Below are positions 14,814-25,106 of a stretch of 36,948 nucleotides of DNA, piece after piece. Under the pieces are notes generated by a model, which was given only the letters and a program-made list of their open reading frames with translations, did no database searches and had not been told where the DNA came from. Source of the DNA: Frankiaceae bacterium (GTDB lineage: Bacteria; Actinomycetota; Actinomycetes; JAFAQI01); assembly GCA_025929315.1 (NCBI GenBank), contig JAICMI010000011.1, positions 1 to 36,948 on the forward strand, in the 5' to 3' direction. A program made the translations under genes and the position numbers. Position 1 is the stretch's first letter. Each line of letters starts with the position of its first letter.

Positions 14814-16753
14814 GCGGCCGCCGGCTGCTGATCGGTGCAGCCGCGCTGGCGCTCGCCGCTCCTTCCGCGGTCGTCATCGACGGTGCGGTGCAGGCAGTTG
14901 CCAAGTCCTCGACTGGTCACTGCGCGGCAAAGAAGCACGCCGGCGGCGACTGGCCCATGTATGGCCACGACTTCGCCAACACGCGGTCTCAGCCGGCTGA
15001 GAAGACGATCGGCCCGCTGCAGGCCGCGACACTGACCAAGAAGTTCTCGGTCTCTGCGAGCCAGGCCGGAGGCGACGGCGACTTCACCGGCACTCCGATC
15101 GTCACCGACGGGTGCCTGTTCATGGCCTCGACGAGCGGCTGGGTGTTTGCCGTCAACGCCGACACCGGCCAGAAGGTCTGGGCCACCCAGATCGACAAGG
15201 ACGGCAACGGCGTCACCGGCTCGGTGTTCGTGGGCGACGGCCAGGTGTTCGCCGCCGTTGGTCGCACCGGCAAGCCCTACGTCGCGTCGCTGGACGAGGG
15301 CACGGGCAAGGTCAACTGGACCACCATCACCGACAAGCAGGACGGGGCCGATGCCTACGGCAGCCCCGTCGTCGTCGACGGAGTTCTCTTCGAGGGCGTC
15401 TCCGGCGGTTCGGCCGAGCTGGCGGACGAGAGCGAGCGCAACGCCTTCCAGGGCGCCTACGTCCTCATCGAGACGCGCGGCGCGCACGCCGGTCACATCA
15501 TCAAGAAGGTCTACACCGTGCAACGGCCGGCACAGAACGCCAAGCAGGGTGGAGCAACGGTCTGGTCGACGCCGGCCGTCGATGTAGCGCATCGCCTGCT
15601 CTTTGTGGGCACCGGCAACCCGTTCCATCCGGAGACCGGAGCGAAGCACGCCGACTCGATCCTCAAGATCGACCTCAACCGCAACAGCCCGCACTTCGGT
15701 GACATCCTCGACTACTACGACGGCACACCCGAGGAGTACCAGACCTACACGCAGAACACGCCGTGCTTCGACATCCCGGGCAACCCGGCGCCGTACTACC
15801 CGCAGGGCCTCGGCGCCTGTGGCGACCTGGACCTCGACTTCGGCGCCTCCCCAAACCTGATCCACCAGCCAAACGGCAAGCTGCTCGTGGGGGCCGGCCA
15901 GAAGTCCGGCTACTACCACCTCGTCGACACCTTGACGATGAAGAAGGTCTGGGCGACGCCGGTCGGGCCGCCGAGCTCGGTGGGTGGCATCGTCGGATCA
16001 ACCGCCTACGACGGCAAGAACATCTACGGCCCCGTCACCGTCGGCGGCTACCTGTGGTCGCTGAATCGCGCGAGCGGCCTGCCCAACTGGGTCTCGCCGG
16101 TCGGCGACGGCGCGCACTGGGGCAACCCGGTCTCCGAGGCAAACGGTGTCGTCTACACGGTCGGGCTCACCGGCTTCCTCGACGGCTACGACGCCGCGAC
16201 AGGTGCCCTGCTCCTGCATCACCCGATGGGCGCCGATGTCGCCACCGGTGACCTCGCGGCGAGCTGGGGCGGCGTGAGCATTGCCCGCAACACCGTCTAC
16301 GCCGCGATCGGCATGACGGGTCTGCCCAACGGTTCGATCGTGGCCTACCAACCCGCCGTCGGCGGATCAGCGACCGGGCGGGCCGCCACCGGCAACAGCG
16401 CCGGTCCCGGCATGACGGTTGTGTCAGGACCGCAGGCGCAGTCCTACGGCTACCTGACGCCGCAGGTGGTGATCTCCCAAGGCGGGTCGCTGCAGTACTC
16501 CAACTTCGACGTCGTACGGCACGACGTCGTACAGGACGTCAACGCCGACGGGTCCGGCTACAAGGGCCCCAAGCGCAAGCAGCCGTCGTGGTGCAAGCAG
16601 TTCAAGAAAGGTCACTGCCCGCTGTTCTACTCCAAGCTCGAAGGACTGACGCAGACCGAGAACGTGCTCGGCGTCCAGAACCTCAAAGCCGGCACCTACA
16701 GCTTCTACTGCACCCTCCACCCCGGCATGAAAGGCAAACTCACCGTCCTCTAA
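14810..16753 (+). CDS. Exported PQQ-type beta-propeller protein with C-terminal cupredoxin
   Basis: A 647-residue exported protein. Near the GTG start a twin-arginine-like SGRRLLIGA precedes a hydrophobic stretch. Residues about 46-540 form a quinoprotein-type beta-propeller (DWPMYGHDFANTR opening; repeats such as VFAVNADTGQKVW, ASLDEGTGKVNW, YLWSLNRASGLPNW, LDGYDAATG), as in PQQ-dependent alcohol or polyvinyl-alcohol dehydrogenases. Residues about 550-647 are a cupredoxin with His571 (VVRHDV), Cys634, His637 and Met640 in CTLHPGM. By inference it is a dehydrogenase whose electrons leave via a fused blue-copper domain in place of cytochrome c. No PQQ synthesis genes are in the window, and cofactor binding is unproven. 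The GTG overlaps the previous stop. A hairpin follows. Confidence 0.78.
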   Translation: MSGRRLLIGAAALALAAPSAVVIDGAVQAVAKSSTGHCAAKKHAGGDWPMYGHDFANTRSQPAEKTIGPLQAATLTKKFSVSASQAGGDGDFTGTPIVTDGCLFMASTSGWVFAVNADTGQKVWATQIDKDGNGVTGSVFVGDGQVFAAVGRTGKPYVASLDEGTGKVNWTTITDKQDGADAYGSPVVVDGVLFEGVSGGSAELADESERNAFQGAYVLIETRGAHAGHIIKKVYTVQRPAQNAKQGGATVWSTPAVDVAHRLLFVGTGNPFHPETGAKHADSILKIDLNRNSPHFGDILDYYDGTPEEYQTYTQNTPCFDIPGNPAPYYPQGLGACGDLDLDFGASPNLIHQPNGKLLVGAGQKSGYYHLVDTLTMKKVWATPVGPPSSVGGIVGSTAYDGKNIYGPVTVGGYLWSLNRASGLPNWVSPVGDGAHWGNPVSEANGVVYTVGLTGFLDGYDAATGALLLHHPMGADVATGDLAASWGGVSIARNTVYAAIGMTGLPNGSIVAYQPAVGGSATGRAATGNSAGPGMTVVSGPQAQSYGYLTPQVVISQGGSLQYSNFDVVRHDVVQDVNADGSGYKGPKRKQPSWCKQFKKGHCPLFYSKLEGLTQTENVLGVQNLKAGTYSFYCTLHPGMKGKLTVL

Positions 16754-16758
16754 CCGAG

Positions 16759-16802
16759 TTGTCAGCAGCTGCCGCCGCCATAGCGGCGGGAGGCGCTGAC
16801 AG
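16759..16802. terminator. Bidirectional terminator-like hairpin, TGTCAGC family copy 2
   Basis: The outer stem TGTCAGC (16760-16766) pairs with GCTGACA (16795-16801). The inner stem CCGCCGC/GCGGCGG (16772-16778 and 16783-16789) has a 4-base loop. It lies 6 bases after the propeller gene stop and 2 bases before the convergent stop of the DUF559-type gene, so it can serve both. Confidence 0.7.
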
Positions 16803-16803
16803 G

Positions 16804-17702
16804 TCAGGCGGCTAGGGCCTCGCCGATCTGACGTACGGCGTCGGGATCGTCTGTGTAGATGGAGATGCTCGCGTAGCGCAGCACGAGCTTGCCGGCGATG
16901 TGCGCGTCGTTGTCCTTGATCGTGTCCTTCGCTCTGATCGCGAGCTTGAGGTGGATGCCACCGTCCACCTCGACGCGCACCGGTGGTAGGCCCCGCCTCC
17001 GAAACTCGGCATCGAGATAGCGCCGCCAGCCCTGACTGTCCAACCTCGCCTGACACTTCGGACGTGGAAACCCATGCCGTCGACAAAAGCGTAGGAACTC
17101 CACTCACTGAGCGCCTGCGCACCGCCCTCGAGGTCCGCAAGCAGTAGAAGCAATGACCGCCGATGCCGAACTCGACCCGCCTTCTCGAGCTCAGCGCGAA
17201 TGTGCACGGGTTGTAGCCGGCGCGCTTGAATGGGCGCGACGATCATGCGCCAGGCTCGCTGAACATCCTGGCTCCAGGCAGCCGCGTCAACAGCAGCCCT
17301 TGCCAAGGACGTGGTGGGCAAGCCATCTCTGGTCGTTAGTTCATGCAGCGTCGGAAAGCGCCGAGATTCATGAACCTTGATGCGAACTCCCGGCACGGAC
17401 AACACGCGGTCACCCCGCGGCACCAGGACATGGACCACATCGGTGGAGCAATCTGGTAACTCGAAAAGCTCATAGACCGTCTCGCTGGCCAGTGCGACTC
17501 GGCCGGGCGCGCTGAGGACAGATGCCCACATCGCCTGTCGTCTGGTCAGCGGGCCATTGTGAGTTGCTATGACGTGCTCATTGAGGCGGCGCCAACGGCG
17601 GCCAGCCAGGTTGGCCGCGATTTCGGACTCCGAGAGGCCGCACGCCAACAACTGTTCGCGGGTCGCGATGCCGTGCTGGTCGGCAAGCAGGTTGGACAGC
17701 AC
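16804..17702 (-). pseudogene. Frameshifted AbiEi-like/DUF559 protein
   Basis: The N-terminal two thirds (GTG at 17702 to about 17100) reads in one frame: a winged-helix AbiEi-antitoxin-like domain (QHGIATREQLLACGLSESE, then GRRWRRLNEHVIA) and linker ending LEGGAQALSE. The C-terminal third (about 17103 to 16804) continues in another frame: EFLRFCRRHGFPRP, then VRVEVDGGIHLKL, the DUF559/Vsr-like endonuclease fold. In intact homologs, GGAxSLxE runs straight into EFxRLCRRxGLPxP, so a single 1-base loss or 2-base gain near 17100 breaks the gene. The full-length form is a common actinobacterial toxin-antitoxin or nuclease-like gene of unclear role. It could be a true decayed gene, a sequencing error, or rarely a programmed shift. 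Related hairpins flank it on both sides. Confidence 0.75.
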
Positions 17703-17767
17703 CGGACGACGATGCCCGATGTGCGGCTGCTGCGCTTAGGTCATCCACAGCCCGTCAGGGCCCAGCC

Positions 17768-17809
17768 TGTCAGCGCGTGCCGTCGCTATAACAGCGGCAG
17801 CCGCTGACA
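17768..17809. terminator. Terminator-like hairpin, TGTCAGC family copy 3
   Basis: The outer stem TGTCAGCG (17768-17775) pairs with CGCTGACA (17802-17809). An inner imperfect stem TGCCGTCGCT/AGCGGCA has a short AT-rich loop. It begins 6 bases beyond the gltA stop and probably ends the pdxH-MFS-gltA transcript. Confidence 0.7.
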
Positions 17810-17814
17810 AGTCG

Positions 17815-19098
17815 TCAACGGTTGGTGATGGGGACGTACTTTCGTTCGGTGGGGCCGGTGTAGATCTGGCGCGGACGACCGATCTTGGTCGACGGATCGG
17901 CCATCATCTCGCGCCATTGCGAGATCCAGCCAGGCAGCCGGCCGAGCGCGAACAGCACGGTGAACATCCGCGTCGGGAAGCCCATCGCCTTGTAGATGAC
18001 GCCGGTGTAGAAGTCGACGTTGGGATAAAGCTTGCGCTCGACGAAGTAGTCGTCGGCGAGCGCAACTTCTTCGAGCTGCATGGCGAGGTCGAGCATCGGG
18101 TCGGGCTTGTTCATCCGCTCGAGGACGCCCGCAGCTGCCTTCTTCACGATCGCCGCACGCGGGTCGTAGTTCTTGTAGACGCGGTGCCCGAAGCCCATCA
18201 GCTTGACGCCGGGTTCCTTGTTCTTCACCCGGTTCACAAAGCTCGGTACGTCGCCGCCGGAGTCCTGGATGTCCTGCAACATCTCGAGGACCGCCTGGTT
18301 GGCACCACCGTGCAGCGGCCCGAACAGCGCGTTGACACCTGCTGAGATCGACGCGAACAGGTTGGCGTGGGACGACCCGACGAGCCGCACCGTGGATGTC
18401 GAGCAGTTCTGCTCGTGGTCGGCATGCAGGATGAACAGCATGTCGAGCACCTTGGCGGTGGTCTCGTCGACGACGAAAGGCTCCGCGGGGACGCCGAAGC
18501 ACATCCGCAGGAAGTTCTCGGTGTAGCCCAGCGAGTTGTCCGGATAAAGGAACGGCTGCCCCACCGCCTTCTTGAACGCATAGGCCGCGATGGTCGGCAG
18601 CTTGGCCAACAGCCGAATCGTCGACTGCTCCACGTGCTCCTCGTCGAACGGATCGAGCGAGTCCTGGTAGAAGGTCGACAGCGCGCTCACACCCGAGGCC
18701 AGAACCGGCATCGGATGGGCGTCGCGCGGGAAGCCGGCAAAGAAGCTCTTGAACTCCTCGTGCAGCATCGTGTGCGTCTTGATCGCCTGCTCGAACTCCT
18801 CCAGCTGGGTCGCCGTCGGCAGCTCGCCGTAGATGAGCAGGTACGACGTCTCCAGGAACGTCGATGACTCGGCGAGCTGCTCGATCGGGTAGCCGCGATA
18901 GCGCAGGATGCCTTCGTCGCCATCGATGATGGTGATGGCGGACACCGACGGCGCGGTGTTGCCGTAGCCCGGGTCGAAGGTCACTCGTCCGGTCGTCGAC
19001 AGCAGCTTGCTGATGTCGAGACCGGCCGGGTCCTCGGTGCCCTCGACCGCGTCGAGGGGCAGCGACCCGCCGCCGTAGGAGATCTCGTAGTCCGCCAT
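17815..19098 (-). CDS. gltA: Citrate synthase (hexameric type II form)
   Basis: Condenses acetyl-CoA and oxaloacetate to citrate, the first step of the citric acid cycle. It is 427 residues long, the size of the larger NADH-sensitive-type enzymes. Active-site segments are GPLHGGANQ (His), LMGFGHRVYKNYDPR (His/Arg), and NVDFYTG (Asp). The N-terminal beta-domain of the type II enzymes (ISKLLSTTGRVTFDPGYGNTA) is present. The start at 19098 (MADYEIS) has GAGAGG 9 bases upstream; a longer frame exists but is not supported. It is 13 bases downstream of an MFS gene and probably in one transcript with pdxH. A second, smaller citrate synthase lies 2 kb away on the other strand. Confidence 0.96.
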   Translation of the reverse strand: MADYEISYGGGSLPLDAVEGTEDPAGLDISKLLSTTGRVTFDPGYGNTAPSVSAITIIDGDEGILRYRGYPIEQLAESSTFLETSYLLIYGELPTATQLEEFEQAIKTHTMLHEEFKSFFAGFPRDAHPMPVLASGVSALSTFYQDSLDPFDEEHVEQSTIRLLAKLPTIAAYAFKKAVGQPFLYPDNSLGYTENFLRMCFGVPAEPFVVDETTAKVLDMLFILHADHEQNCSTSTVRLVGSSHANLFASISAGVNALFGPLHGGANQAVLEMLQDIQDSGGDVPSFVNRVKNKEPGVKLMGFGHRVYKNYDPRAAIVKKAAAGVLERMNKPDPMLDLAMQLEEVALADDYFVERKLYPNVDFYTGVIYKAMGFPTRMFTVLFALGRLPGWISQWREMMADPSTKIGRPRQIYTGPTERKYVPITNR

Positions 19099-19111
19099 GC
19101 GATGCATCCTC

Positions 19112-20389
19112 TCAGGGCGCCGGATCGCGCCCGTCATAGCGGGCAAAAGAGGGGTACGCCGCCGCCAACAGCGCGACTCCTGCCATGCAGGCGAACCCTC
19201 CCGTCACCACCGAGACCTGGCTGCCGAACGCGCTGCCGACCGAGCCTGCCTCGAAGTCGCCGAGCCGCGGCCCGCCGGTCACGACGACGATGAATACCCC
19301 CTGAAGTCGCCCGCGCAACTCATCGGGCGTGGCCACCTGCAAGATCGTGTTGCGGAAGATCGCGCTGACCATGTCCGCCGCACCGGCGACGGCCAGCAGC
19401 ACGAGCGCCAGCCACAAGGTGCGCGTGAACCCGAACAGGGCAATGGAACCGCCCCAGACCAGTACGGCGACGAGCACCGCCCGCCCCTGACGGTTGATCC
19501 GCCCCGCCCAGCCCGACGTCGCCGCCCCCAGCAGCGCACCGATCGAGGGCGCCGCCGCAAGGAGCCCTACCGTGCCGGCACCCCCGTGGAACCACGTCGT
19601 ACCGATCGCCGGGAACAACGCGCGCGGCATGCCGAAAACCATCGCGTTGATGTCGACCAGGAACGTCATCAGCAGGTTCTTGCGTGGCCCTAGGAAGCGC
19701 AGCCCTTCCAGCACCGAGGCGACGCCGGCACGGGACGCGCCGGCAGCCGGCGGCATGGGCGGCAGCCGCCAGATCGCGTAGAGCACGGCGACGAAGGACA
19801 GCGCATCGACGAAGTAGGCCCAGCTGAAGCCGACCGTCGCGACCAGCAAGCCGCCGAGGAGCGGACCGATGGACAAGCCGCTGTTGAAACCCAGCTGGCC
19901 CAGAGCGTTCGCCGCCGGCATCATCTCGCGTCGTACCAACCGGGGCAGGATCGCGCCGCGTGCGGACGAGTCGACGGCAGACGCCGCGCCTTGCAAGCCT
20001 GCGACGACATAGAGCAGCCACACCTGCCGCAGATCCAGGGCGGCCTGCAACGTCAAAACCACGGAGAAGAAGAGCAGCGCACTACTCGTGATCAGGGTGA
20101 GCCGGCGCCGGTCCGTCGCGTCGGCGATCGCGCCGCCGATCAAGCCCATCGTCACCAACGGGACCAGGACGACGATGCCGACCGCGCCGACGGCCAACGA
20201 TGAGTGCGTCAGCCGATAGACCTGGAACGGCACGGCAAACTGCGTGAGCTGCGTGCCGGTGAACGAGACCGAGTAGCCGAACCACCAGCGTCGATAGTCC
20301 GCGCTCTCCCGCAGCGGCGTCGTGTCGGCGACGATCCGTCGCCAGACGGGCCCTCGCTCTTCGAGGGCTTCTTCGGCCGCCTCGGTCAT
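19112..20389 (-). CDS. MFS transporter (EntS/MFS_3-like exporter)
   Basis: Twelve-helix membrane transporter of 425 residues, of the MFS_3 group that includes the enterobactin exporter EntS and macrolide pumps. N-terminal features are RRWWFGYSVSFTGTQLTQFAVPFQVY and the A-like loop GGAIADATDRRR between helices 2 and 3; repeat features RGAILPRLV and GRINRQGR are typical. The substrate is unknown. Its ATG overlaps the pdxH stop (ATGA) and it lies just upstream of gltA, so it is in a metabolic operon. A role with vitamin B6 or central metabolites is only a guess from that position. Confidence 0.85.
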   Translation of the reverse strand: MTEAAEEALEERGPVWRRIVADTTPLRESADYRRWWFGYSVSFTGTQLTQFAVPFQVYRLTHSSLAVGAVGIVVLVPLVTMGLIGGAIADATDRRRLTLITSSALLFFSVVLTLQAALDLRQVWLLYVVAGLQGAASAVDSSARGAILPRLVRREMMPAANALGQLGFNSGLSIGPLLGGLLVATVGFSWAYFVDALSFVAVLYAIWRLPPMPPAAGASRAGVASVLEGLRFLGPRKNLLMTFLVDINAMVFGMPRALFPAIGTTWFHGGAGTVGLLAAAPSIGALLGAATSGWAGRINRQGRAVLVAVLVWGGSIALFGFTRTLWLALVLLAVAGAADMVSAIFRNTILQVATPDELRGRLQGVFIVVVTGGPRLGDFEAGSVGSAFGSQVSVVTGGFACMAGVALLAAAYPSFARYDGRDPAP

Positions 20390-21027
20390 GGTTGCAAGCG
20401 GACGACCGACCAGCCGGACGCCTCCCGCCTGAACAACAAGCGGTCGTGCAACCGGTCCGGCCGGCTCTGCCAGAACTCCACCGTCCGAGGTTCGATGCGG
20501 ATGCCTCCCCAGTGCGGCGGCCGCGGCACCGCCTCCGGAAACCGCTGAGCGAGCTCCACGACCCGTTGCTCGAGGACCGCTCGAGCCGGTACGACGTCCG
20601 ACTGGGCGCTGGCCCACGCGGACAGCTGGGCGCCACGCGGCCTGGTCGCGAAGTAGGCGTCCGACTCGGCGGCGCCGACCTGACCGGCGTTGCCCTCGAC
20701 GCGCACCTGCCGACCGAGCGGATGCCACGGGAACAGGAGGCTGACCCCAGGCCGGGCGGCGAGTTCGCGCGCCTTGCGCGAGTTGTAGTTGGTGAAGAAG
20801 ACCGGGCCTCGCTCGTCCAGTCCCTTGCACAGCACCAGGCGGCTGCTGGGCGTCCCATCCGGGCCGACCGTGGCGACGACCATGGCGTTGGGCTCGTCCA
20901 GCCCTGACTCGATTGCGGCGTCCAGCCATTCGCGCAGCAGCAGGAGCGGATCCGACGGCAGATCCGACTCGGCCAGACCGGCGGCTTCATGCGCACGGCG
21001 CAGCCGGGTGTGGTCGAGCGGGTCCAT
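20386..21027 (-). CDS. pdxH: Pyridoxamine 5'-phosphate oxidase
   Basis: FMN-dependent oxidase that makes pyridoxal 5'-phosphate from pyridoxine or pyridoxamine 5'-phosphate. 213 residues, full length. Key segments are the FMN-binding SSRLVLCKGLDERGPVFFTNYNSRKARELA, the HPLGRQVRVEG strand, and the C-terminal WGGIRIEPRTVEFWQ...RLHDRLLFRR with the substrate Arg/His and the conserved C-terminal RLQP. The frame is open much further upstream, but homology begins at MDPLDHTRL (21027). It is divergent from citA with 45 bases between starts. The product PLP is needed by SerC, which is encoded nearby. Confidence 0.95.
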   Translation of the reverse strand: MDPLDHTRLRRAHEAAGLAESDLPSDPLLLLREWLDAAIESGLDEPNAMVVATVGPDGTPSSRLVLCKGLDERGPVFFTNYNSRKARELAARPGVSLLFPWHPLGRQVRVEGNAGQVGAAESDAYFATRPRGAQLSAWASAQSDVVPARAVLEQRVVELAQRFPEAVPRPPHWGGIRIEPRTVEFWQSRPDRLHDRLLFRREASGWSVVRLQP

Positions 21028-21072
21028 ACACCCGACTTTCTCAGGCGGCCTCACGCAAGCGACAATGTGGGC

Positions 21073-23305
<2,233 letters not shown>

Positions 23306-23436
23306 CGCGCTAGGAATTCGGACACTCGGGCCAATACCCGGCGCCTCGCGAATTTGAAGGAGGAGAGCCGGAAGGGACTGTCGAATCCCCGCGCCGACCA
23401 CAAGTCAGCGGGCGAGACACCCCTACCGGAGGATCG
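23306..23436 (+). promoter_or_regulatory. Leader of the WPPNHK secreted protein
   Basis: These 131 bases include an unused strong ribosome-binding-like AAGGAGGAG near 23358-23366 that is followed by no convincing gene. A possible CCCGC...GCGGG stem follows, then the real CGGAGG site just before the ATG at 23437. It resembles a structured 5' leader, but I cannot assign it to a known riboswitch. Confidence 0.3.
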
Positions 23437-23985
23437 ATGCACGTCAGCAAGCGCACCGCTCTGGGCGCCGCGGCGGTTGCCGCCGTCGCCTTCGCCATTC
23501 CCTCCATGGCCGACCAAGGCCACCAGACCAACGGCAGCCCGACCGTGGGCTGTGGCGGCGGCACTGTCACCTGGAGCCCGACCTCGGTCTGGCCGCCCAA
23601 CCACAAGATGACGACCGTCGACATCTCCTACACGTCGACGAACACCGACAACGCGACTGAAGACCAGTCTCGTGTAACAGTCGACGCGATCACGGACGAC
23701 CAGATCCTGCCGGATGGATCCGAGATGAACGGCTCCGGCAACACTCTTGTTGACTGGGACGGCGTCGGTAACACCGGCGTCGCGCCGAAGGGTTCGGCAG
23801 CCGAGACGAACGCGCAGATCCGCGTGGAACGGTCAGGTCAGTCTCAGGCGGGCCGCACCTACACGATCACCGTCACTTGCGACGACGAGAACAGCTCGTT
23901 GGGCCAAGCAGGGACAGCGCTTTCGGACGACTCCACGATGGCGCAGCTCACTGTCAACGTTCCGCACGACCAGGGCAAGAATTAA
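23437..23985 (+). CDS. Secreted protein with WPPNHK motif, function unknown
   Basis: A 182-residue exported protein with a signal peptide (about 5-25, ending SMA-DQG). The segment W-SPTSVWPPNHKM-T-V matches a short motif found at the start of beta-sandwich domains in many secreted bacterial proteins. A Cys at the mature N-terminal region (VGCGGG) and another in TVTCDDEN suggest a disulfide closing one Ig-like domain. It is rich in Asp, Asn, Ser and Thr and so likely acidic. I cannot give a function. The ribosome-binding site GGAGG is well placed. A strong terminator follows. Confidence 0.75.
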   Translation: MHVSKRTALGAAAVAAVAFAIPSMADQGHQTNGSPTVGCGGGTVTWSPTSVWPPNHKMTTVDISYTSTNTDNATEDQSRVTVDAITDDQILPDGSEMNGSGNTLVDWDGVGNTGVAPKGSAAETNAQIRVERSGQSQAGRTYTITVTCDDENSSLGQAGTALSDDSTMAQLTVNVPHDQGKN

Positions 23986-24013
23986 GACCTAGTAGGACCC
24001 AGCACTCCCAGCA

Positions 24014-24048
24014 GAGGGCCGTCCCCATCCCAGCCGGGGGCGGCCCTC
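24014..24048 (+). terminator. Rho-independent-type terminator
   Basis: GAGGGCCGTCCCC pairs with GGGGGCGGCCCTC around a 9-base loop, with one mismatch. It is very stable, lies 29 bases after the secreted-protein stop and before the aldo/keto reductase. There is no long T-run. Confidence 0.75.
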
Positions 24049-24062
24049 AACTGTGTCCGGCG

Positions 24063-24068
24063 TAGGTT
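24063..24068 (+). promoter_or_regulatory. Putative -10 box of a leaderless promoter
   Basis: TAGGTT ends 7 bases before the aldo/keto reductase ATG, directly after the terminator. No Shine-Dalgarno sequence is present, in line with a leaderless message. Confidence 0.45.
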
Positions 24069-24075
24069 CGGATGC

Positions 24076-25047
24076 ATGGAATACACCCACCTTGGCCGCA
24101 GTGGACTTCGCGTGTCCCGCCTCGTGCTCGGCACGATGAACTTCGGTCCGCAAACCGAAGAGCCTGACTCGCACAAGATCATGGACCGCGCTCTCGAGCA
24201 CGGCATCAACTTCTTCGACACCGCCAACGTCTACGGATGGAAGCAAGGCGAGGGCATCACCGAGCAGATCATCGGACGCTGGTTCGCCCAGGGCGGTGGC
24301 CGACGCGAGAAGGTCGTGATCGCGACCAAGCTCTACGGCTCGATGAGTGACTGGCCCAACGACACCTTCCTATCCGCTCGCAACATCAGACTCGCCTGCG
24401 ACGGATCCCTGAAGCGGCTTCAGACGGACTACATCGACCTCTACCAGATGCATCACATCGACCGCGAGACGCCGTGGGACGAGATCTGGGAAGCGATGGA
24501 AACGCTGCGCGCGCAGGGCAAGATCCTCTACGCCGGCAGCAGCAACTTCGCCGGCTGGCACATCGCCGCCGCGCAAGAGGCGGCAAAACAGCGACACTTC
24601 CTCGGCCTCGTCAGCGAGCAGTCCTTCTACAACCTTGCGCGGCGCGAGATCGAGCTCGAGGTCCTGCCCGCGGCGCAGCACTACGGCCTCGGCGTCATTC
24701 CGTGGAGCCCTCTGTACGGCGGTCTCCTCGGTGGCGTGCTGCGTAAGGAAGCGGAAGGGAAGCGTCGTACGGAGGGACGGGCGAAGGAGTTCCTGCAGGA
24801 ACACCGTGACCAGGTCCAGGCCTACGAGGACCTGTGCGCCGACATCGGTCACGAGCCGGCGCAGGTGGGTCTCGCGTGGCTGCTGACCCGGCCGGGCGTG
24901 ACCGGACCGATCATCGGTCCGCGCACGATGGAGCAGCTCGACGGAGCGACGGACGCGCTCGAGATCACGCTCGACGACAAGACGCTCGCGCGGCTCGACG
25001 AGATCTGGCCCGGCCACAAGGCCGCACCCGAGGACTACGCCTGGTAG
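24076..25047 (+). CDS. Aldo/keto reductase
   Basis: NADP(H)-dependent oxidoreductase with a TIM-barrel fold, 323 residues. The opening MEYTHLGRSGLRVSRLVLGTMNFG, the catalytic Asp and Tyr in FFDTANVYG, catalytic Lys in VVIATKLYG, and His in YQMHHID are all present, as is the cofactor loop IIGPRTMEQL. It is closest in look to the general actinobacterial group related to YghZ and voltage-channel beta subunits. Substrates are probably small aldehydes or ketones; none can be named. It stands alone between a terminator and an unrelated secreted-protein gene. Confidence 0.92.
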   Translation: MEYTHLGRSGLRVSRLVLGTMNFGPQTEEPDSHKIMDRALEHGINFFDTANVYGWKQGEGITEQIIGRWFAQGGGRREKVVIATKLYGSMSDWPNDTFLSARNIRLACDGSLKRLQTDYIDLYQMHHIDRETPWDEIWEAMETLRAQGKILYAGSSNFAGWHIAAAQEAAKQRHFLGLVSEQSFYNLARREIELEVLPAAQHYGLGVIPWSPLYGGLLGGVLRKEAEGKRRTEGRAKEFLQEHRDQVQAYEDLCADIGHEPAQVGLAWLLTRPGVTGPIIGPRTMEQLDGATDALEITLDDKTLARLDEIWPGHKAAPEDYAW

Positions 25048-25094
25048 TCCGCCCCAAATATGTCGAAAGCACCTCGCGGCAGCGAGGACCTCGA

Positions 25095-25100
25095 TATAAG
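25095..25100 (+). promoter_or_regulatory. Putative -10 box of a leaderless promoter
   Basis: TATAAG ends 6 bases before the ATG at 25107. It is the most consensus-like -10 box seen in the window and again sits where a leaderless start would need it. Confidence 0.45.
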
Positions 25101-25106
25101 TGAGGC

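Noticed and set aside
14561-15919. 452-residue minus-strand open frame opposite the propeller gene
   Set aside because: Shadow of the plus-strand propeller gene; no recognisable domain and biased composition.
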